Assembly (NCBI GenBank): GCA_963834755.1
Contig: CAWICQ010000011.1
Coordinates: forward strand, 248,001 to 312,000
DNA from: Dokdonella_A sp963834755
GTDB lineage: Bacteria; Pseudomonadota; Gammaproteobacteria; Xanthomonadales; Rhodanobacteraceae
DNA length: 64,000 bases
Direction: 5' to 3'
Shown here: in pieces, positions 18,104-27,288 of the stretch
Numbering within the stretch: the stretch's first letter is position 1
Layout: each line of letters begins with the position of its first letter
Made by a program: the position numbers and the translations under genes
Notes under the pieces: model-generated
Told to the model about the DNA's origin: nothing
The model's database searches: none
The model's input: the letters and a program-made list of their open reading frames with translations, nothing else

Positions 18104-19114
18104 TCACGCCGGCCAGGCGTTTCCCGTCAGCTTGCCCATCGTTTCGAGCACGCCGCGATCGAGACCACGCAGGACGAGGCGTATCAATTCGAGCGTTCCC
18201 GCCGTCTCGAAGTACGCGCCGTGGATATCGCCGCCGCTGACGCTCGGCGGGAAGAAACTGGAGCAATCGGTGTCCCAGACGTTGTCGGTCGCAGGCGGGC
18301 CGTCGACGAGCGGGGGTGCATGCGCGAGGCCGCTGCGTCCGAGTCGACGCGTACCGAAATGTTTGAGGCCCGCAGATGCACCGAGCACCGCGTCGCGACC
18401 GCTGAAGAGCGACGTGACGCGATATGTGAGGTTCGCCATCGCTTCGCCATCGTCGTTGTCCGGCGCGCCGGCGTCGAAAAGATCGTTGTCGACATCGGCC
18501 GCCACCATCACCAGCTGATTGATCAGGCTCGCACGGAGCGGCTGGTTCTTGCGCGTCCAGGCCGCGGCCATCGCTTTCTGCAGGACGTAATTGCCCATGC
18601 TGTGCGCGATTACCGATACTTTCGCCTTGCAGGCCTTCGAGGCATCGGCTTCGGTGGCTTCCTGCTTCTTTACTAACCAGTCATACAGCTCGGCCAGGAC
18701 GTCGGTGAGATCTTCCGCGCATTTGCGCGCGGTCGCGCGATCGGGCTCGTAACCGAGCACGCTGCCGAGCGACGGCCAGTCGTAGAGCACGCACAGGCCG
18801 AGGCTCTCGGGTCCGTCGAAGAGCTTGCCGCACAGCGATTGGTAGAACGTCGCGGAGTTCTCGAAACTTTCGTTGAAGCCGTGAATCAGCAACGCGACGT
18901 GACTTTGATTCTCGTTGTCGGCGGGATCAAGGTCCGGAAAGGCATCCGCCGCCGCAGCCAGCAGCTTCTGAAACGAAGCGGACGAGACCTTCGTCCAGCT
19001 GGTGATCTTGTCGAGCGCGCCGCCGTCGCTGACGAAAAAAGTGAGCCCTTTCGCATTCAACGCGGTGCCGGTGCCGTTGTTGCTGCGATCGCTGATGAGC
19101 CAGAACCTGGGCAT
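18104..19114 (-). CDS. DUF900-type alpha/beta hydrolase
   Basis: 336 aa if translation starts MPRFWLISDRSN at 19114; an ATG at 19189 would add 25 residues. The fold markers are LLIHGFNESFENSATFY (strand 3 and the oxyanion loop), then SVIAHSMGNYVLQKA with the GxSxGN nucleophile elbow, AADVDNDLF with a likely acid, and GGDIHGAYF with a likely His. No signal peptide is seen, so it is probably cytoplasmic. Substrate unknown. It is convergent with the transglycosylase gene. Confidence 0.88.
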   Translation of the reverse strand: MPRFWLISDRSNNGTGTALNAKGLTFFVSDGGALDKITSWTKVSSASFQKLLAAAADAFPDLDPADNENQSHVALLIHGFNESFENSATFYQSLCGKLFDGPESLGLCVLYDWPSLGSVLGYEPDRATARKCAEDLTDVLAELYDWLVKKQEATEADASKACKAKVSVIAHSMGNYVLQKAMAAAWTRKNQPLRASLINQLVMVAADVDNDLFDAGAPDNDDGEAMANLTYRVTSLFSGRDAVLGASAGLKHFGTRRLGRSGLAHAPPLVDGPPATDNVWDTDCSSFFPPSVSGGDIHGAYFETAGTLELIRLVLRGLDRGVLETMGKLTGNAWPA

Positions 19115-19311
19115 TTCGATGGCCTCCAAGAACGCCGCGACGGCCGGCTGCGAATCCGCTCGGCGTGTACGCGAGTGGTGGACGCTCATATACCGCGCGA
19201 GTCGCGTCTAACCTATTCTTCCTGGCCGCCGCGGTCTACCGACGCCGAGCGTGGCGACGTGTCTGAAATTTCCTACGTCGAGAACGGAAATTCCAGTACC
19301 GGCGGCACGCT

Positions 19312-20772
19312 TCAATGATTGCGTGCGTCGGCGATCGACTTCGCCGCGTCGGCGAGCAGCGCGTCGAGCGCCGGACGCGTCAGCCAGCGGCCGTCGAGCA
19401 TGACCGCCCGGATGCGCTGCGTGTTGCGAATGTCGATCAACGGATTCGCATCGAGCAACACGAGATCCGCACGCTTGCCGACGGAAACGGATCCGAGCCG
19501 GTCGGCGATACCGAGAAACGATGCAGGAGCGAGCGTCGCCGAGCGCAACGCCTCCACCGGCGACAAGCCCGATTCGACCAGCAACGCGAGCTCTTCGTGC
19601 AGCGAGAACCCGGGATAGACCGCCGGCATCGGCGTGTCGGTGCCGGCCAGCAGCAGCGCTCCGGCATGGTGCAGCGTGGTGACGATCTTTCGCGCGACCG
19701 GCCAACGACGAGCAGCGACGGCGCGTTGCTCCGCCGTGAGACTTTCCTGGACGCGCAACCAGCGCGTGCGTTCGTCCGCCCGGAGATATTGCCAGCGCGC
19801 GTCACTCGCCGGCGCGCGATCGGGCGGCTTGGATTCGACATATGGAAGAATCAGCGTCGGAACCTGCGCTTGTCCGGACCTCGCGAGCGCGGCGGCGATG
19901 TGCTCGCACGTGCGCTGGTCGTACGCCTCGAGCACGCGCGACTCCTGCGCGTCGCTGCGCGCGACAAGTGCTTCGCCCTCGAGGCCGTGGCGCTCATCGG
20001 AGACGGCGCGCTCGATCGTCGAACAGGCCTCGAAAATCTGCGTCAGATGCTCGTCGGTACGCTGCCCGGCCTGCGCGGCCGCCAGCACCGAAACGCCGGC
20101 CGGAATGTGTCCCATGACCGGCAATGAACGCCGATGCGAGGCGTCGATGACTGCACGCCAGCTCGCCGCGGAAATATCCGAGAACACCTTGATGAAATCG
20201 GCGCCCGCATCGGCGGCCGCATCGACCTGGCGCGCGGCTTCCTCCGGCGAAGGACCATACGCAACGACACCGGCCGCGAGAATGCGCGGCGCGACCAGCG
20301 TTCCATCTTCGGCTGCTTTCCGCCACGCGTGCACGATCGGCATCGACGCGGGTATCGCCGCCATTTCGCGCACGGCGGTCACGCCGTTGGCGACGAACAG
20401 CGGAAATGTCCATGTATTCGGCGGGCGATGCGTGGCGTTGTTGAAGAGATGGACGTGCATGTCGACCAGGCCCGGAATCAGGAATCGACCGTGCCCGCCC
20501 ACGCGCTGTGCGCCATCGGGAATATGGCTTTCGGTCGGCGCATCGATCGCCACTACGCGACCGTCCTGAATCAACACCGTGCGCGGGCCGATTGTGCGGC
20601 CTTGTTCGACGTCGACGACGGTGACATCGGTGATCGCGACCGTTGGTCGCGCTGCTTCGACCGCTGCATCAGCCGCGACCGGCCATGACCACCACGCGGC
20701 CGCAACGATGCACGAGCCGACAGCGCGTCGAAAAAGCAGAGAACGAAGCAAGTTGTCGACCCGATGCTTCAT
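19312..20772 (-). CDS. Exported amidohydrolase family protein
   Basis: 486 aa with an N-terminal hydrophobic leader. The metal-dependent TIM-barrel signature is ordered as expected: GRFLIPGLVDMHVHLF (HxH), a Lys in DFIKVFSD, VMGHIPAG and a later His region (DEHLTQ), and LLAGTDTPMPAVYPGFSLHEEL with the catalytic Asp. The end carries the usual GKRADLVLLDANPL. It resembles imidazolonepropionase-like or prolidase-like amidohydrolases; the substrate cannot be read. It is 28 bases downstream of the TetR gene and may be part of its regulon. Confidence 0.93.
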   Translation of the reverse strand: MKHRVDNLLRSLLFRRAVGSCIVAAAWWSWPVAADAAVEAARPTVAITDVTVVDVEQGRTIGPRTVLIQDGRVVAIDAPTESHIPDGAQRVGGHGRFLIPGLVDMHVHLFNNATHRPPNTWTFPLFVANGVTAVREMAAIPASMPIVHAWRKAAEDGTLVAPRILAAGVVAYGPSPEEAARQVDAAADAGADFIKVFSDISAASWRAVIDASHRRSLPVMGHIPAGVSVLAAAQAGQRTDEHLTQIFEACSTIERAVSDERHGLEGEALVARSDAQESRVLEAYDQRTCEHIAAALARSGQAQVPTLILPYVESKPPDRAPASDARWQYLRADERTRWLRVQESLTAEQRAVAARRWPVARKIVTTLHHAGALLLAGTDTPMPAVYPGFSLHEELALLVESGLSPVEALRSATLAPASFLGIADRLGSVSVGKRADLVLLDANPLIDIRNTQRIRAVMLDGRWLTRPALDALLADAAKSIADARNH

Positions 20773-20799
20773 GGTGTTTCCCTCTAAGTCCTCAACCCT

Positions 20800-21360
20800 T
20801 CAGTTCCCGCAGATTTCGCGTGCCGTCGCCTGGGCGATGCGGAACAACGTCTGGCCGAGCTGCGCCTCGTCGCGTGCGATCCCGTCTCCAAGCCACGACA
20901 CGATCGCCGCGAGCTGCCCGTCCGCGATCGCGACGGCCGCGATCCTGATCGAAGCCGTCGTCGCGATGCCGTTCTTTTTCGCGCGTGATTGCAAGCGCTC
21001 CTCGATCATCGACGCCAGAACCCGGCTCACCTGCCGGCGCGCGGCACCGCCGAACACGGCGCGAACCTGCACGCGGTTCTCGACGAAGTGCACGAGCACA
21101 CTGCGAAGGCGCGTCGGATCAGCGCCGCACTCGACGGCGTCGGCCAGCATGGCAAAGGGATGCCGGATGCTTTCGGCGAGCACCTCGTCCTTGTTCCGGT
21201 AGTGCTCGTAGAACGTGGAGCGGCCGACGCCGGCGCGTTCGATCAGGTCCGAGACTTTGATGCGATCGTAGCGGCGTCCCTCCAGCATGAGCTGCACGAA
21301 CGCGCCCAGCACCGCCTGGCGCGTGCGCTCGATCCGCCGGTCTTTCGCAGCTGTGGGCAT
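20800..21360 (-). CDS. TetR family transcriptional regulator
   Basis: 186 aa from ATG 21360 (MPTAAKDRRIERTRQAVLGA). The N-terminal HTH is canonical: VSDLIERAGVGRSTFYEHYRNKDEVL. The C-terminal helical domain (VLASMIEERLQSRAK, IADGQLAAIVSWLGDG) is the TetR_C_33-like ligand pocket type. It is divergent from the membrane protein at 21475 across 114 bases and is a likely repressor of that gene and of itself. The amidohydrolase follows on the same strand. Confidence 0.95.
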   Translation of the reverse strand: MPTAAKDRRIERTRQAVLGAFVQLMLEGRRYDRIKVSDLIERAGVGRSTFYEHYRNKDEVLAESIRHPFAMLADAVECGADPTRLRSVLVHFVENRVQVRAVFGGAARRQVSRVLASMIEERLQSRAKKNGIATTASIRIAAVAIADGQLAAIVSWLGDGIARDEAQLGQTLFRIAQATAREICGN

Positions 21361-21474
21361 GCTGGAGCTCCGATCATTGCGCCGAATGAAAGCGGACAAG
21401 CGATGCTTCGTGTCCGCCAACGCACCGCGCGCCATTGCTAGGCTCGCCGTAAGTCTAAGGGAGCCCGATCCACA

Positions 21475-22158
21475 ATGACGCCATCCAACGAACGCCCGAT
21501 TGCCGGCAGCGCCGATTCCGCTGCGCGAGCAGCAGGAATCATTCTGGTCGCGAGCTCCGTGCTGGCGGTCCTTTTCATGGCGCACCATCCGACCGCGGAA
21601 ACGCACGATGCAGCTGCGCTCGCCGCCGACATCGGCGGCAAAGCGACGCTCTCGCGATTCGTGCACGGAGGGCTCATCGCCTTGCTCGCCGCGCAGCTCT
21701 TCGCGTTCACGGTGTTCAGCCGATGGGTCGGCACTGAACGCAGCGCCGTCGGCGCGGGCCTGGTTGCGTACGCGATCGGAACCGGCGCGATGATCGGCGC
21801 GGCGTTGATCAGCGGATTCATCGTTTCCGATCTCGCGACGCACTACGCGCACGAAGCCGCTAGCGATTCCCAGGCGTTCATGGACCTGCTGCGCATTTCG
21901 ATGACCGGCAACCAGGCGCTCGCCAAGCTCGGCGTGATCGCGATGTCGACGGCGATCGTGTTGTGGGCCTTCGCGCTGTTTCGGACGCGCCGTCCTCTGT
22001 GGGTTGCCATCGTTGGTCTGCTCGCGGGTCTCGGCCCGGCGCTTGCACTCGCGACAGGCCTGATTCACCTCGACGTTGTCGGCATGCTGCTCGTCGTGAT
22101 CGCTCAGACTATTTGGAATCTGAGCGTCGGAGTCTTGCTTGTTCGCGCCACGCGCTGA
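21475..22158 (+). CDS. Seven-helix membrane protein of unknown function
   Basis: 227 aa, about six to seven hydrophobic segments (AAGIILVASSVLAVLFMA, FVHGGLIALLAAQLFAFTV, GAMIGAALISGFIVSDL, GVIAMSTAIVLWAFALF). A short polar loop carries THDAAALAADIGG. It is similar in layout to DUF4386-like proteins, but I do not assign a family. The divergent TetR gene is its probable regulator, which would suit a transport or stress-tolerance role. Confidence 0.85.
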   Translation: MTPSNERPIAGSADSAARAAGIILVASSVLAVLFMAHHPTAETHDAAALAADIGGKATLSRFVHGGLIALLAAQLFAFTVFSRWVGTERSAVGAGLVAYAIGTGAMIGAALISGFIVSDLATHYAHEAASDSQAFMDLLRISMTGNQALAKLGVIAMSTAIVLWAFALFRTRRPLWVAIVGLLAGLGPALALATGLIHLDVVGMLLVVIAQTIWNLSVGVLLVRATR

Positions 22159-22180
22159 AGGATCTTCAGGAGAGAAGCGC

Positions 22181-23335
22181 TCAGTTCGATGAAGTCTGCT
22201 CGAGCTTGGCAAATTCGCGCTCGACGATCGGCACCAGCGCCGCCGTGAAGCGTTCGGCTTCGAACGGCGCCAGATGCGACCACTCTGGTAACTCGTAGCC
22301 TTGCAGCTCCGGGTAGTCTTCGAAATGAATGCCCGGCGAGTGCGTGCGTTCGAGCAACGGATCCCATGTCTGCGCGCGAGGAAATTCGCGCAGCTCGTAC
22401 GCATAGTATTCGCCGGAACTCGGCGCACGCAGGAACAGGACGCGCACGCCGCGCGCACGCAACGTCGCGATCGCGGTGGCCGCCCTGCCGATCGCATCGT
22501 CGATGGCCTTGTGCGTCTTCCCCGCATCGTCCGGCGGATTGTTGAAATCCTGCGCCCAGATGCGGCGCGCGAGCGCGCGATACTCGGGATCCGTCACGAC
22601 CTTGTCCCACAGCTGCGTGTTGCGGTCCTCGTCGTGAACGGCGAGCCTGCGCACGTTCATGCGTGAGTGCATTCCCGGACGTTCCGGCCACGGCTGGCGC
22701 CGCACCACCGTGGACAGCGCATAGTCCGGATCGTAGAACGCGAACACTGGCTCGAGAAAACGCATCGACAACCAGTCGCCGATGCGCTGGGACGGCGTCT
22801 GATCGCGCAGATACGGCAATACCGAAGCGCGATAGGCGAAGCCCGTGAAGATGATGTCCGGCGAGACGTCGACAAGCAGACGTCCGGTGAAATTCGGATC
22901 CGCCGCCAGATTTTCCATGATCGGCACCGGCGAGGTGCCTTCTAGCGCGAGCTGGATCGGGCGCTTGCCCGTGATCTTTTCCCACACCGGCAGCTGCGTG
23001 TCGAACAGGATGCGCGAGGCGCCGATCAACACGGTCGCGCCGCCTTCACCTGCGTCGAGCCGACGCCGTTGCATAAGCCATTCGCCATCGGTATTGCGAT
23101 ACGTCGGCGCAACACCGAAGGCGCGCCAATACATTTCCCAACCCACCACCATGAACGCGCACAACACGAATGCGCCGACGAAGATCCTGCTCCATGGCTG
23201 CGCGGGAATGTCGCGCACCGGCACCGGTTGCGCAACGCCGGGCCGATCCGACGCGGTCAGGCGCACGGGTACGAATGCCCGATCCAATGCGGCTTCCGCA
23301 CCGGACATATCAGAACTGGAAGTAGATGAAGGCAT
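22181..23335 (-). CDS. SGNH-like acyl-transfer partner protein (AlgJ/AlgX type)
   Basis: 384 aa. One N-terminal membrane anchor (IFVGAFVLCAFMVVGWEMYW) is followed by an exported domain. It starts with a block I-like TVLIGASRILFDTQ, has VDVSPDIIFTG, and ends with WSHLAPFEAERFTAALV, where an SHL block resembles the SGNH His motif. Such proteins finish acyl transfer started by an MBOAT. ATG 23335 (AAGGAA site) overlaps the MBOAT end; ATG 23308 is the alternative. Together they form a two-gene cassette. Confidence 0.8.
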   Translation of the reverse strand: MPSSTSSSDMSGAEAALDRAFVPVRLTASDRPGVAQPVPVRDIPAQPWSRIFVGAFVLCAFMVVGWEMYWRAFGVAPTYRNTDGEWLMQRRRLDAGEGGATVLIGASRILFDTQLPVWEKITGKRPIQLALEGTSPVPIMENLAADPNFTGRLLVDVSPDIIFTGFAYRASVLPYLRDQTPSQRIGDWLSMRFLEPVFAFYDPDYALSTVVRRQPWPERPGMHSRMNVRRLAVHDEDRNTQLWDKVVTDPEYRALARRIWAQDFNNPPDDAGKTHKAIDDAIGRAATAIATLRARGVRVLFLRAPSSGEYYAYELREFPRAQTWDPLLERTHSPGIHFEDYPELQGYELPEWSHLAPFEAERFTAALVPIVEREFAKLEQTSSN

Positions 23336-24726
23336 TTCCGGTTCCTTGCGCGATGATGATCGCGAACGCCATCAACGCCCATACCGCCGAAACCATCGGT
23401 GCCGGCGTGCGTGCGATCGCGGTTTCGAGCGTGCGTCCGCGCATCATCCAGTGCGCGAGCACGATGCCGGCGACGATCGCGGCGACGCACACCAGATGCA
23501 CGACCGGCAGGATCGGCGTCGCTTCTTCGTTGAAGCCGAACATGCCATTCAGCACCAGCCAGGCTTTGCCGAAACTCTTGGCCCGGAAGAAAACCCAGGT
23601 CACGTTGATCAGTGTGTAGGTGATAAGGCCGAACGCGATCAGCGCGATCGGGCCTGGACGATATCCGACGAACCGTCTCCGCAACACGCGCTCGGCCGAA
23701 AGATAAATGCCGTGCAGGCCGCCCCAGACGACGAACGCCCAGCTCGCGCCGTGCCACAAACCGCCGAGCAGCATCGTCGTCATCAATGCGAGATACGTGC
23801 GCGCCTCGCCGTGGCGATTGCCACCGAGCGGGATGTACAGGTAGTCGCGCAGCCAGGACGACAGCGTGATGTGCCAGCGGCGCCAGAAATCCGAGAAACC
23901 GATCGCCGCGTACGGAAAACGGAAATTGTCCGGCATCGCGAAGCCAAGGCACATCGCGGCACCGATCGCGGTGGTCGAATAGCCGGCGAAATCGCAGAAG
24001 ATCTGTCCGCTGAACGCGAGCGTGGCGATCCACGAATCGAGTGCGCCCGGAATCTTGCTGCCGTCGTAGACCATCTCCGCGGGCTTGGCGAGAAAGCTGT
24101 CGGCCAGCACGATCTTCTGGAACAGGCCGAGCGTCATCAGCGCGAGGCCGAAACGCAATTGATCCGGCGTCGCGCGCCGCGGCTCGGCGAACTGCGGCAC
24201 GAGCTCGGTCGGCCGCATGATCGGACCCGCGACGAGATGCGGGAAGAACGTCACGAACAATGCGTAGTCGAGGAAATTACGCGCCGGCGCCGCGCGACGC
24301 AGGTACACGTCCAGCGTGTACGACAACGTCGCGAACGTGTAGAACGAAATGCCGACCGGCAGCACGATGCTGAACGACGGCGGCTGATAGTCGACGCCGA
24401 ACGCAGCCATCAGCGCGCGGAAATTCTCGAGCATGAATGTGCCGTACTTGAAATACGCGAGCATGCCGAGATTGGCGACCACCGACAGCAGCATCCAGGC
24501 GCGCCTCGCGTTCTGGCGTTCGGACTTGACCAGACCCTGTGCGGCGTACCAGTCGACGACCGTCGAGATCCACAAGCAGGATCACGAACGGCGGATTCCA
24601 CGCCGCATAGAAGAGATAACTCGCGATCAGCAGATTGATCTTGCGTGTCTTCCAGGCGAGCGGCATCGAGTGCAACGCCAGCACGATCGCGAAGAACACG
24701 ACGAATGTGAGCGAGTTGAAGACCAT
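23310..24726 (-). CDS. MBOAT O-acyltransferase, AlgI-like (one frame break)
   Basis: ATG 24726 gives MVFNSLTFVVFFAIVLALHS, the typical first segment. Near 24574 one extra base breaks the frame; removal restores FVILLWISTVVDWYAAQGL. The rest is complete: FFPHLVAGPIMRP, GFSDFWRRWHITLSSWLRDYLYIPLGGNR, and GLWHGASWAFVVWGGLHGIYL with the invariant MBOAT His. The repaired length is about 470 aa, as in AlgI. It moves acyl groups across the inner membrane to sugars or other acceptors. No polysaccharide cluster is beside it, so the acceptor is unknown. Confidence 0.93.
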
Positions 24727-25020
24727 CCGCGCCCTCCCCGGCACGAAACGTCGGAGACCGCGGCGGCGGCGCCGTCACGGCTTGACTCTTCAACAACGCG
24801 GAAAGGCGCAACCCCCAGCACGAAACCGCCCGATCCCCCGCGGTGGCATTCTGGCACGTGCCGTTCGAGCACGCGAGGTACTTCGAAGCCCGCGCCACGA
24901 CATCGCGGCGGTGTTTGACGAATCGGCGAAAGTGATTAGGATTTGCTCGTGCCGTCCGGCCGGTCGTGTTCATAAGCGTCCGGCCGATGTGCCGGAAGTC
25001 CAAACCGCGAGGAGATTCCC

Positions 25021-25125
25021 ATGAAAGGCCTGAACCAGAAAAAGAGCGACAAGAAGAAACCGGCGAAGACGATGAAGGAAAAACGGGCGGAAAAGCAGGC
25101 GAAGAAAGCCGCCAAGGGGCACTGA
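25021..25125 (+). CDS. 34-aa Lys-rich basic protein
   Basis: A short frame starts at ATG 25021, seven bases after GAGGAG, and ends TGA 25125. It reads MKGLNQKKSDKKKPAKTMKE and continues KRAEKQAKKAAKGH. More than a third of the residues are Lys, with no hydrophobic core, so it is probably disordered and nucleic-acid- or ribosome-binding. The strong ribosome site and an upstream 290-base gap support a real gene. Similar tiny Lys-rich proteins occur in related proteobacteria, from memory. Function unknown. Confidence 0.65.
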   Translation: MKGLNQKKSDKKKPAKTMKEKRAEKQAKKAAKGH

Positions 25126-25132
25126 TGCAGTG

Positions 25133-25909
25133 CTAGCGTGACGCCGGCTTGCTTGCGAACACGGCGAACATGCCGGCGTACGGTTTCACCATGACGTCGG
25201 GAGCGCCGGCGTAGCCGTCGGCAGCGGTGTAGATCTGCGAGAGCGTGCCGTCGAGATAGAGCGCATCGCGGCAGCCGAGTTTGTCGCGAAACACGGCAGC
25301 GAACGCGTAGAACGTCACCGGCGTCTCGCTGACGGCGAATACGACGCGGCTCGGTGTCTGTGCACAGACGCCGCTGCGCCATTTACGGCTGTCGGAGTTC
25401 TCGAGAAAACCGGGATTCAGCTCGCCGTCTATGACCAGCATCGGCCCGGACTGCGTCGCGATGCGCGCATCGATCGGCTGCGTCGTCCAGGCCGAGGTCG
25501 CGATCACGCCCGCCTGACCCTGGCGGTCGACATAGAAAATGCCGTTCGGCTGCAGACCGAAATTGCCAGCGCCACCGCCGCGCGCGGGATTCAACGGCCG
25601 CAGCACTTTGCCGTCGGCGACGGTCAATCCGAGCGGCCGATATTCGCGGTCGTACATGCCCGCATTGGTCGCGAACAACACTTCGCGCTGATCCGTTTCG
25701 GCTTTGCGCCGTAGCGCGTTGATGTTGCGATAGGCATCGCCGCTCGCGTCGCGCCAATAGAGATCCAGCGAATCCTCTGCGAGATCGACGATGACGACGC
25801 GGTAGTCGTCCTGGTCCGCGTGCAGCGTGCGGCTCTCCAGCGCCGCGGCACCGCGCGACGCAACGAACAGCAGCGCGGTGGCCGCCGCGAGTTTGCGAAT
25901 GGCATTCAC
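25133..25909 (-). CDS. Phosphodiester glycosidase family (DUF2233/NAGPA) exported protein
   Basis: 258 aa from GTG 25909, which gives the signal peptide NAIRKLAAATALLFVASRG. The domain shows family blocks: LFATNAGMYDREYRPLGL, LQPNGIFYVD, RIATQSGPMLVIDGELNP and CRDALYLDGTLSQIY. The last carries the Asp and Gly of the NAGPA-like active site. Members uncap phosphodiester-linked sugars; the native substrate is unknown. It is convergent with the Lys-rich gene. Confidence 0.9.
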   Translation of the reverse strand: MNAIRKLAAATALLFVASRGAAALESRTLHADQDDYRVVIVDLAEDSLDLYWRDASGDAYRNINALRRKAETDQREVLFATNAGMYDREYRPLGLTVADGKVLRPLNPARGGGAGNFGLQPNGIFYVDRQGQAGVIATSAWTTQPIDARIATQSGPMLVIDGELNPGFLENSDSRKWRSGVCAQTPSRVVFAVSETPVTFYAFAAVFRDKLGCRDALYLDGTLSQIYTAADGYAGAPDVMVKPYAGMFAVFASKPASR

Positions 25910-25999
25910 GTGTCGCACCCGGCAATTGTCGCCTGCGCGCGTGATCTCGTCGATGGCAGTTGCCGCTACAATGGTCCCATCACCGGATCCGGGACCGCC

Positions 26000-26482
26000 A
26001 TGCCATCGTTCGACGTCATTTCCGAAGTCGACAAGCACGAGTTGACCAACGCGGTCGACCAGGCCACGCGCGAGTTGACCAATCGCTTCGACTTCAAAGG
26101 CATCGATGCGGGGTTCGAGCTCGATGGCTTCGTCATCACGCTATCGGCGCCGAGCGATTTTCAGCTGAAGCAGATGCTCGAGATCCTGCGAGCGCGACTG
26201 ACCGCGCGACGCATCGACGTGCGTGCGCTGGACGTCGCCGAGGCGGAGATCAACCTTGCGAGCGCCAAACAGAAAGTGACCGTCAAGCAAGGCATCGAGC
26301 AGCCGATCGCGAAGAAGATCATTGCCGAGATCAAGGCTGCCAAGCTCAAGGTCGAAACTCAGATCAACGGCGACAAACTGCGCATCAGCGGCAAAAAGAA
26401 AGACGATCTGCAACTCGCGATGGCACTGCTGCGTAAGAGCGCGATCGAACAACCGCTGCAGTTCGACAATTTCCGCGATTGA
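26000..26482 (+). CDS. yajQ: YajQ family c-di-GMP-binding protein
   Basis: 160 aa, starting MPSFDVISEVDKHELTNAVD. The two RNP-like ferredoxin folds have DFKGIDAGFELDGFVITL, and KVTVKQGIEQPIAKKIIAEIK with LRISGKKKDDLQLAMALLR. In Xanthomonas campestris a YajQ homologue binds c-di-GMP and controls virulence through a LysR-type partner; elsewhere it binds RNA or a viral factor. Here it connects with the GGDEF and EAL genes of the window. ATG 26000 is chosen by homology. Confidence 0.97.
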   Translation: MPSFDVISEVDKHELTNAVDQATRELTNRFDFKGIDAGFELDGFVITLSAPSDFQLKQMLEILRARLTARRIDVRALDVAEAEINLASAKQKVTVKQGIEQPIAKKIIAEIKAAKLKVETQINGDKLRISGKKKDDLQLAMALLRKSAIEQPLQFDNFRD

Positions 26483-26873
26483 GTTTTTGCAATCGGCGTC
26501 GAAAATGCGCCGCGTCAAGTCTTCGGCGGCGGATCCGAATCAAAACCTGCAACGAACCACCGGTTGTTTCCGGCAAGATGTGTTCTTCGGTCGTCAACAG
26601 CACGACGCCGGGCTTCGACGGCGGCATCCCGTTCGCGGTGAGATCGCGTGGGAGGTCTACGCGGTTCACCGACTCGACGCCGTTTCTGTAGACGACGATG
26701 CGCGCGTCGGCGCTGCCCGGCATCATCGAAATCGGCCCTTCGGGCGCGCCTCGGGAGCCCAGCGGGGCGCCTCGTGGTCTTCGTCAGTCTCCAGGACGAG
26801 GTGCGATTTTGCGCCGCACGTTACTCAAAATTGGCAAATGGACTCCCGCCGTGCACGCCCACCAGGCGCGCAC
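26483..26873. other. Gap without a confident gene (391 bases)
   Basis: A minus-strand frame (26726 to 26385, MMPGSADARIVVYRNGVES, then VNRVDLPRDLTANGMPPSKP) begins like a real protein. Then it decays into Arg-rich sequence and runs into the yajQ 3' end, so it may be a frame-broken short gene. I do not call it. Confidence 0.3.
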
Positions 26874-26957
26874 TCAGAACAAATGCGCGAACAGGTAGAT
26901 CAGGATCAAGAGGCCCGCCGGCACGCCGAGAAGCCATGCGATGAAGTACTTGCCCAT
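26874..26957 (-). CDS. 27-aa single-span membrane protein
   Basis: ATG 26957, seven bases after GAGGAGGG, reads MGKYFIAWLLGVPAGLLILI then YLFAHLF and stops. It is one transmembrane helix with a short basic start and no periplasmic tail. The ribosome site is among the best in the window. From memory, near-identical tiny proteins occur beside csbD-like stress genes in many proteobacteria. It follows csbD on the same strand behind a hairpin, so it is probably transcribed with it at lower level. Function unknown. Confidence 0.8.
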   Translation of the reverse strand: MGKYFIAWLLGVPAGLLILIYLFAHLF

Positions 26958-26979
26958 GCCACCCTCCTCGTTCAGAAAG

Positions 26980-27004
26980 CGAGGGCAGCGTGATGCTGCC
27001 CTCG
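26980..27004 (-). terminator. Hairpin between csbD-like and 27-aa gene
   Basis: A perfect 10-bp stem (CGAGGGCAGC with complement, loop of 5) follows the CsbD stop by 7 bases. On the minus strand it is followed by CTTTCT, a short T-poor tail, so it is likely a partial terminator or attenuator. Confidence 0.65.
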
Positions 27005-27011
27005 AACGCGA

Positions 27012-27209
27012 TTAAAGCGAGCGGTCGAATTCCTTGACCTGCTTTGCCGCCTCGTCCCTGGCGATCCCGTAACGCTCCTGGATTTTTCCGGCCAGGTATT
27101 CGCTGTTGCCTTCGGCAACGCGGATGTCGTCGTCGGTCAACTTGCCCCATTTCGCTTTGAGGCGGCCGGCCAGCTGTTTCCACTGTCCCTTGATCTTGTC
27201 TTCGTTCAT
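27012..27209 (-). CDS. CsbD family stress protein
   Basis: 65 aa, MNEDKIKGQWKQLAGRLKAK with WGKLTDDDI and GKIQERYGIARDEAAKQV. This is the classic CsbD-like four-helix small protein, a general-stress marker in bacteria whose biochemical job is unknown. It has a GAGGA ribosome site, and is followed by a hairpin and the 27-aa gene and preceded by a BON protein, forming a small stress cluster. Confidence 0.96.
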   Translation of the reverse strand: MNEDKIKGQWKQLAGRLKAKWGKLTDDDIRVAEGNSEYLAGKIQERYGIARDEAAKQVKEFDRSL

Positions 27210-27288
27210 CAGTCTTGCTCCTCAGATGTGAAAGATGCTGTTCGTTATCGACGCCGTTCGTGAAACGCGATGCGACCGCGATGGACGA

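Noticed and set aside
26385..26726. A minus-strand protein overlapping the yajQ end
   Set aside because: The first 60 residues look plausible but the rest is Arg-rich and runs 98 bases into yajQ. It is kept only as a note in the gap entry.
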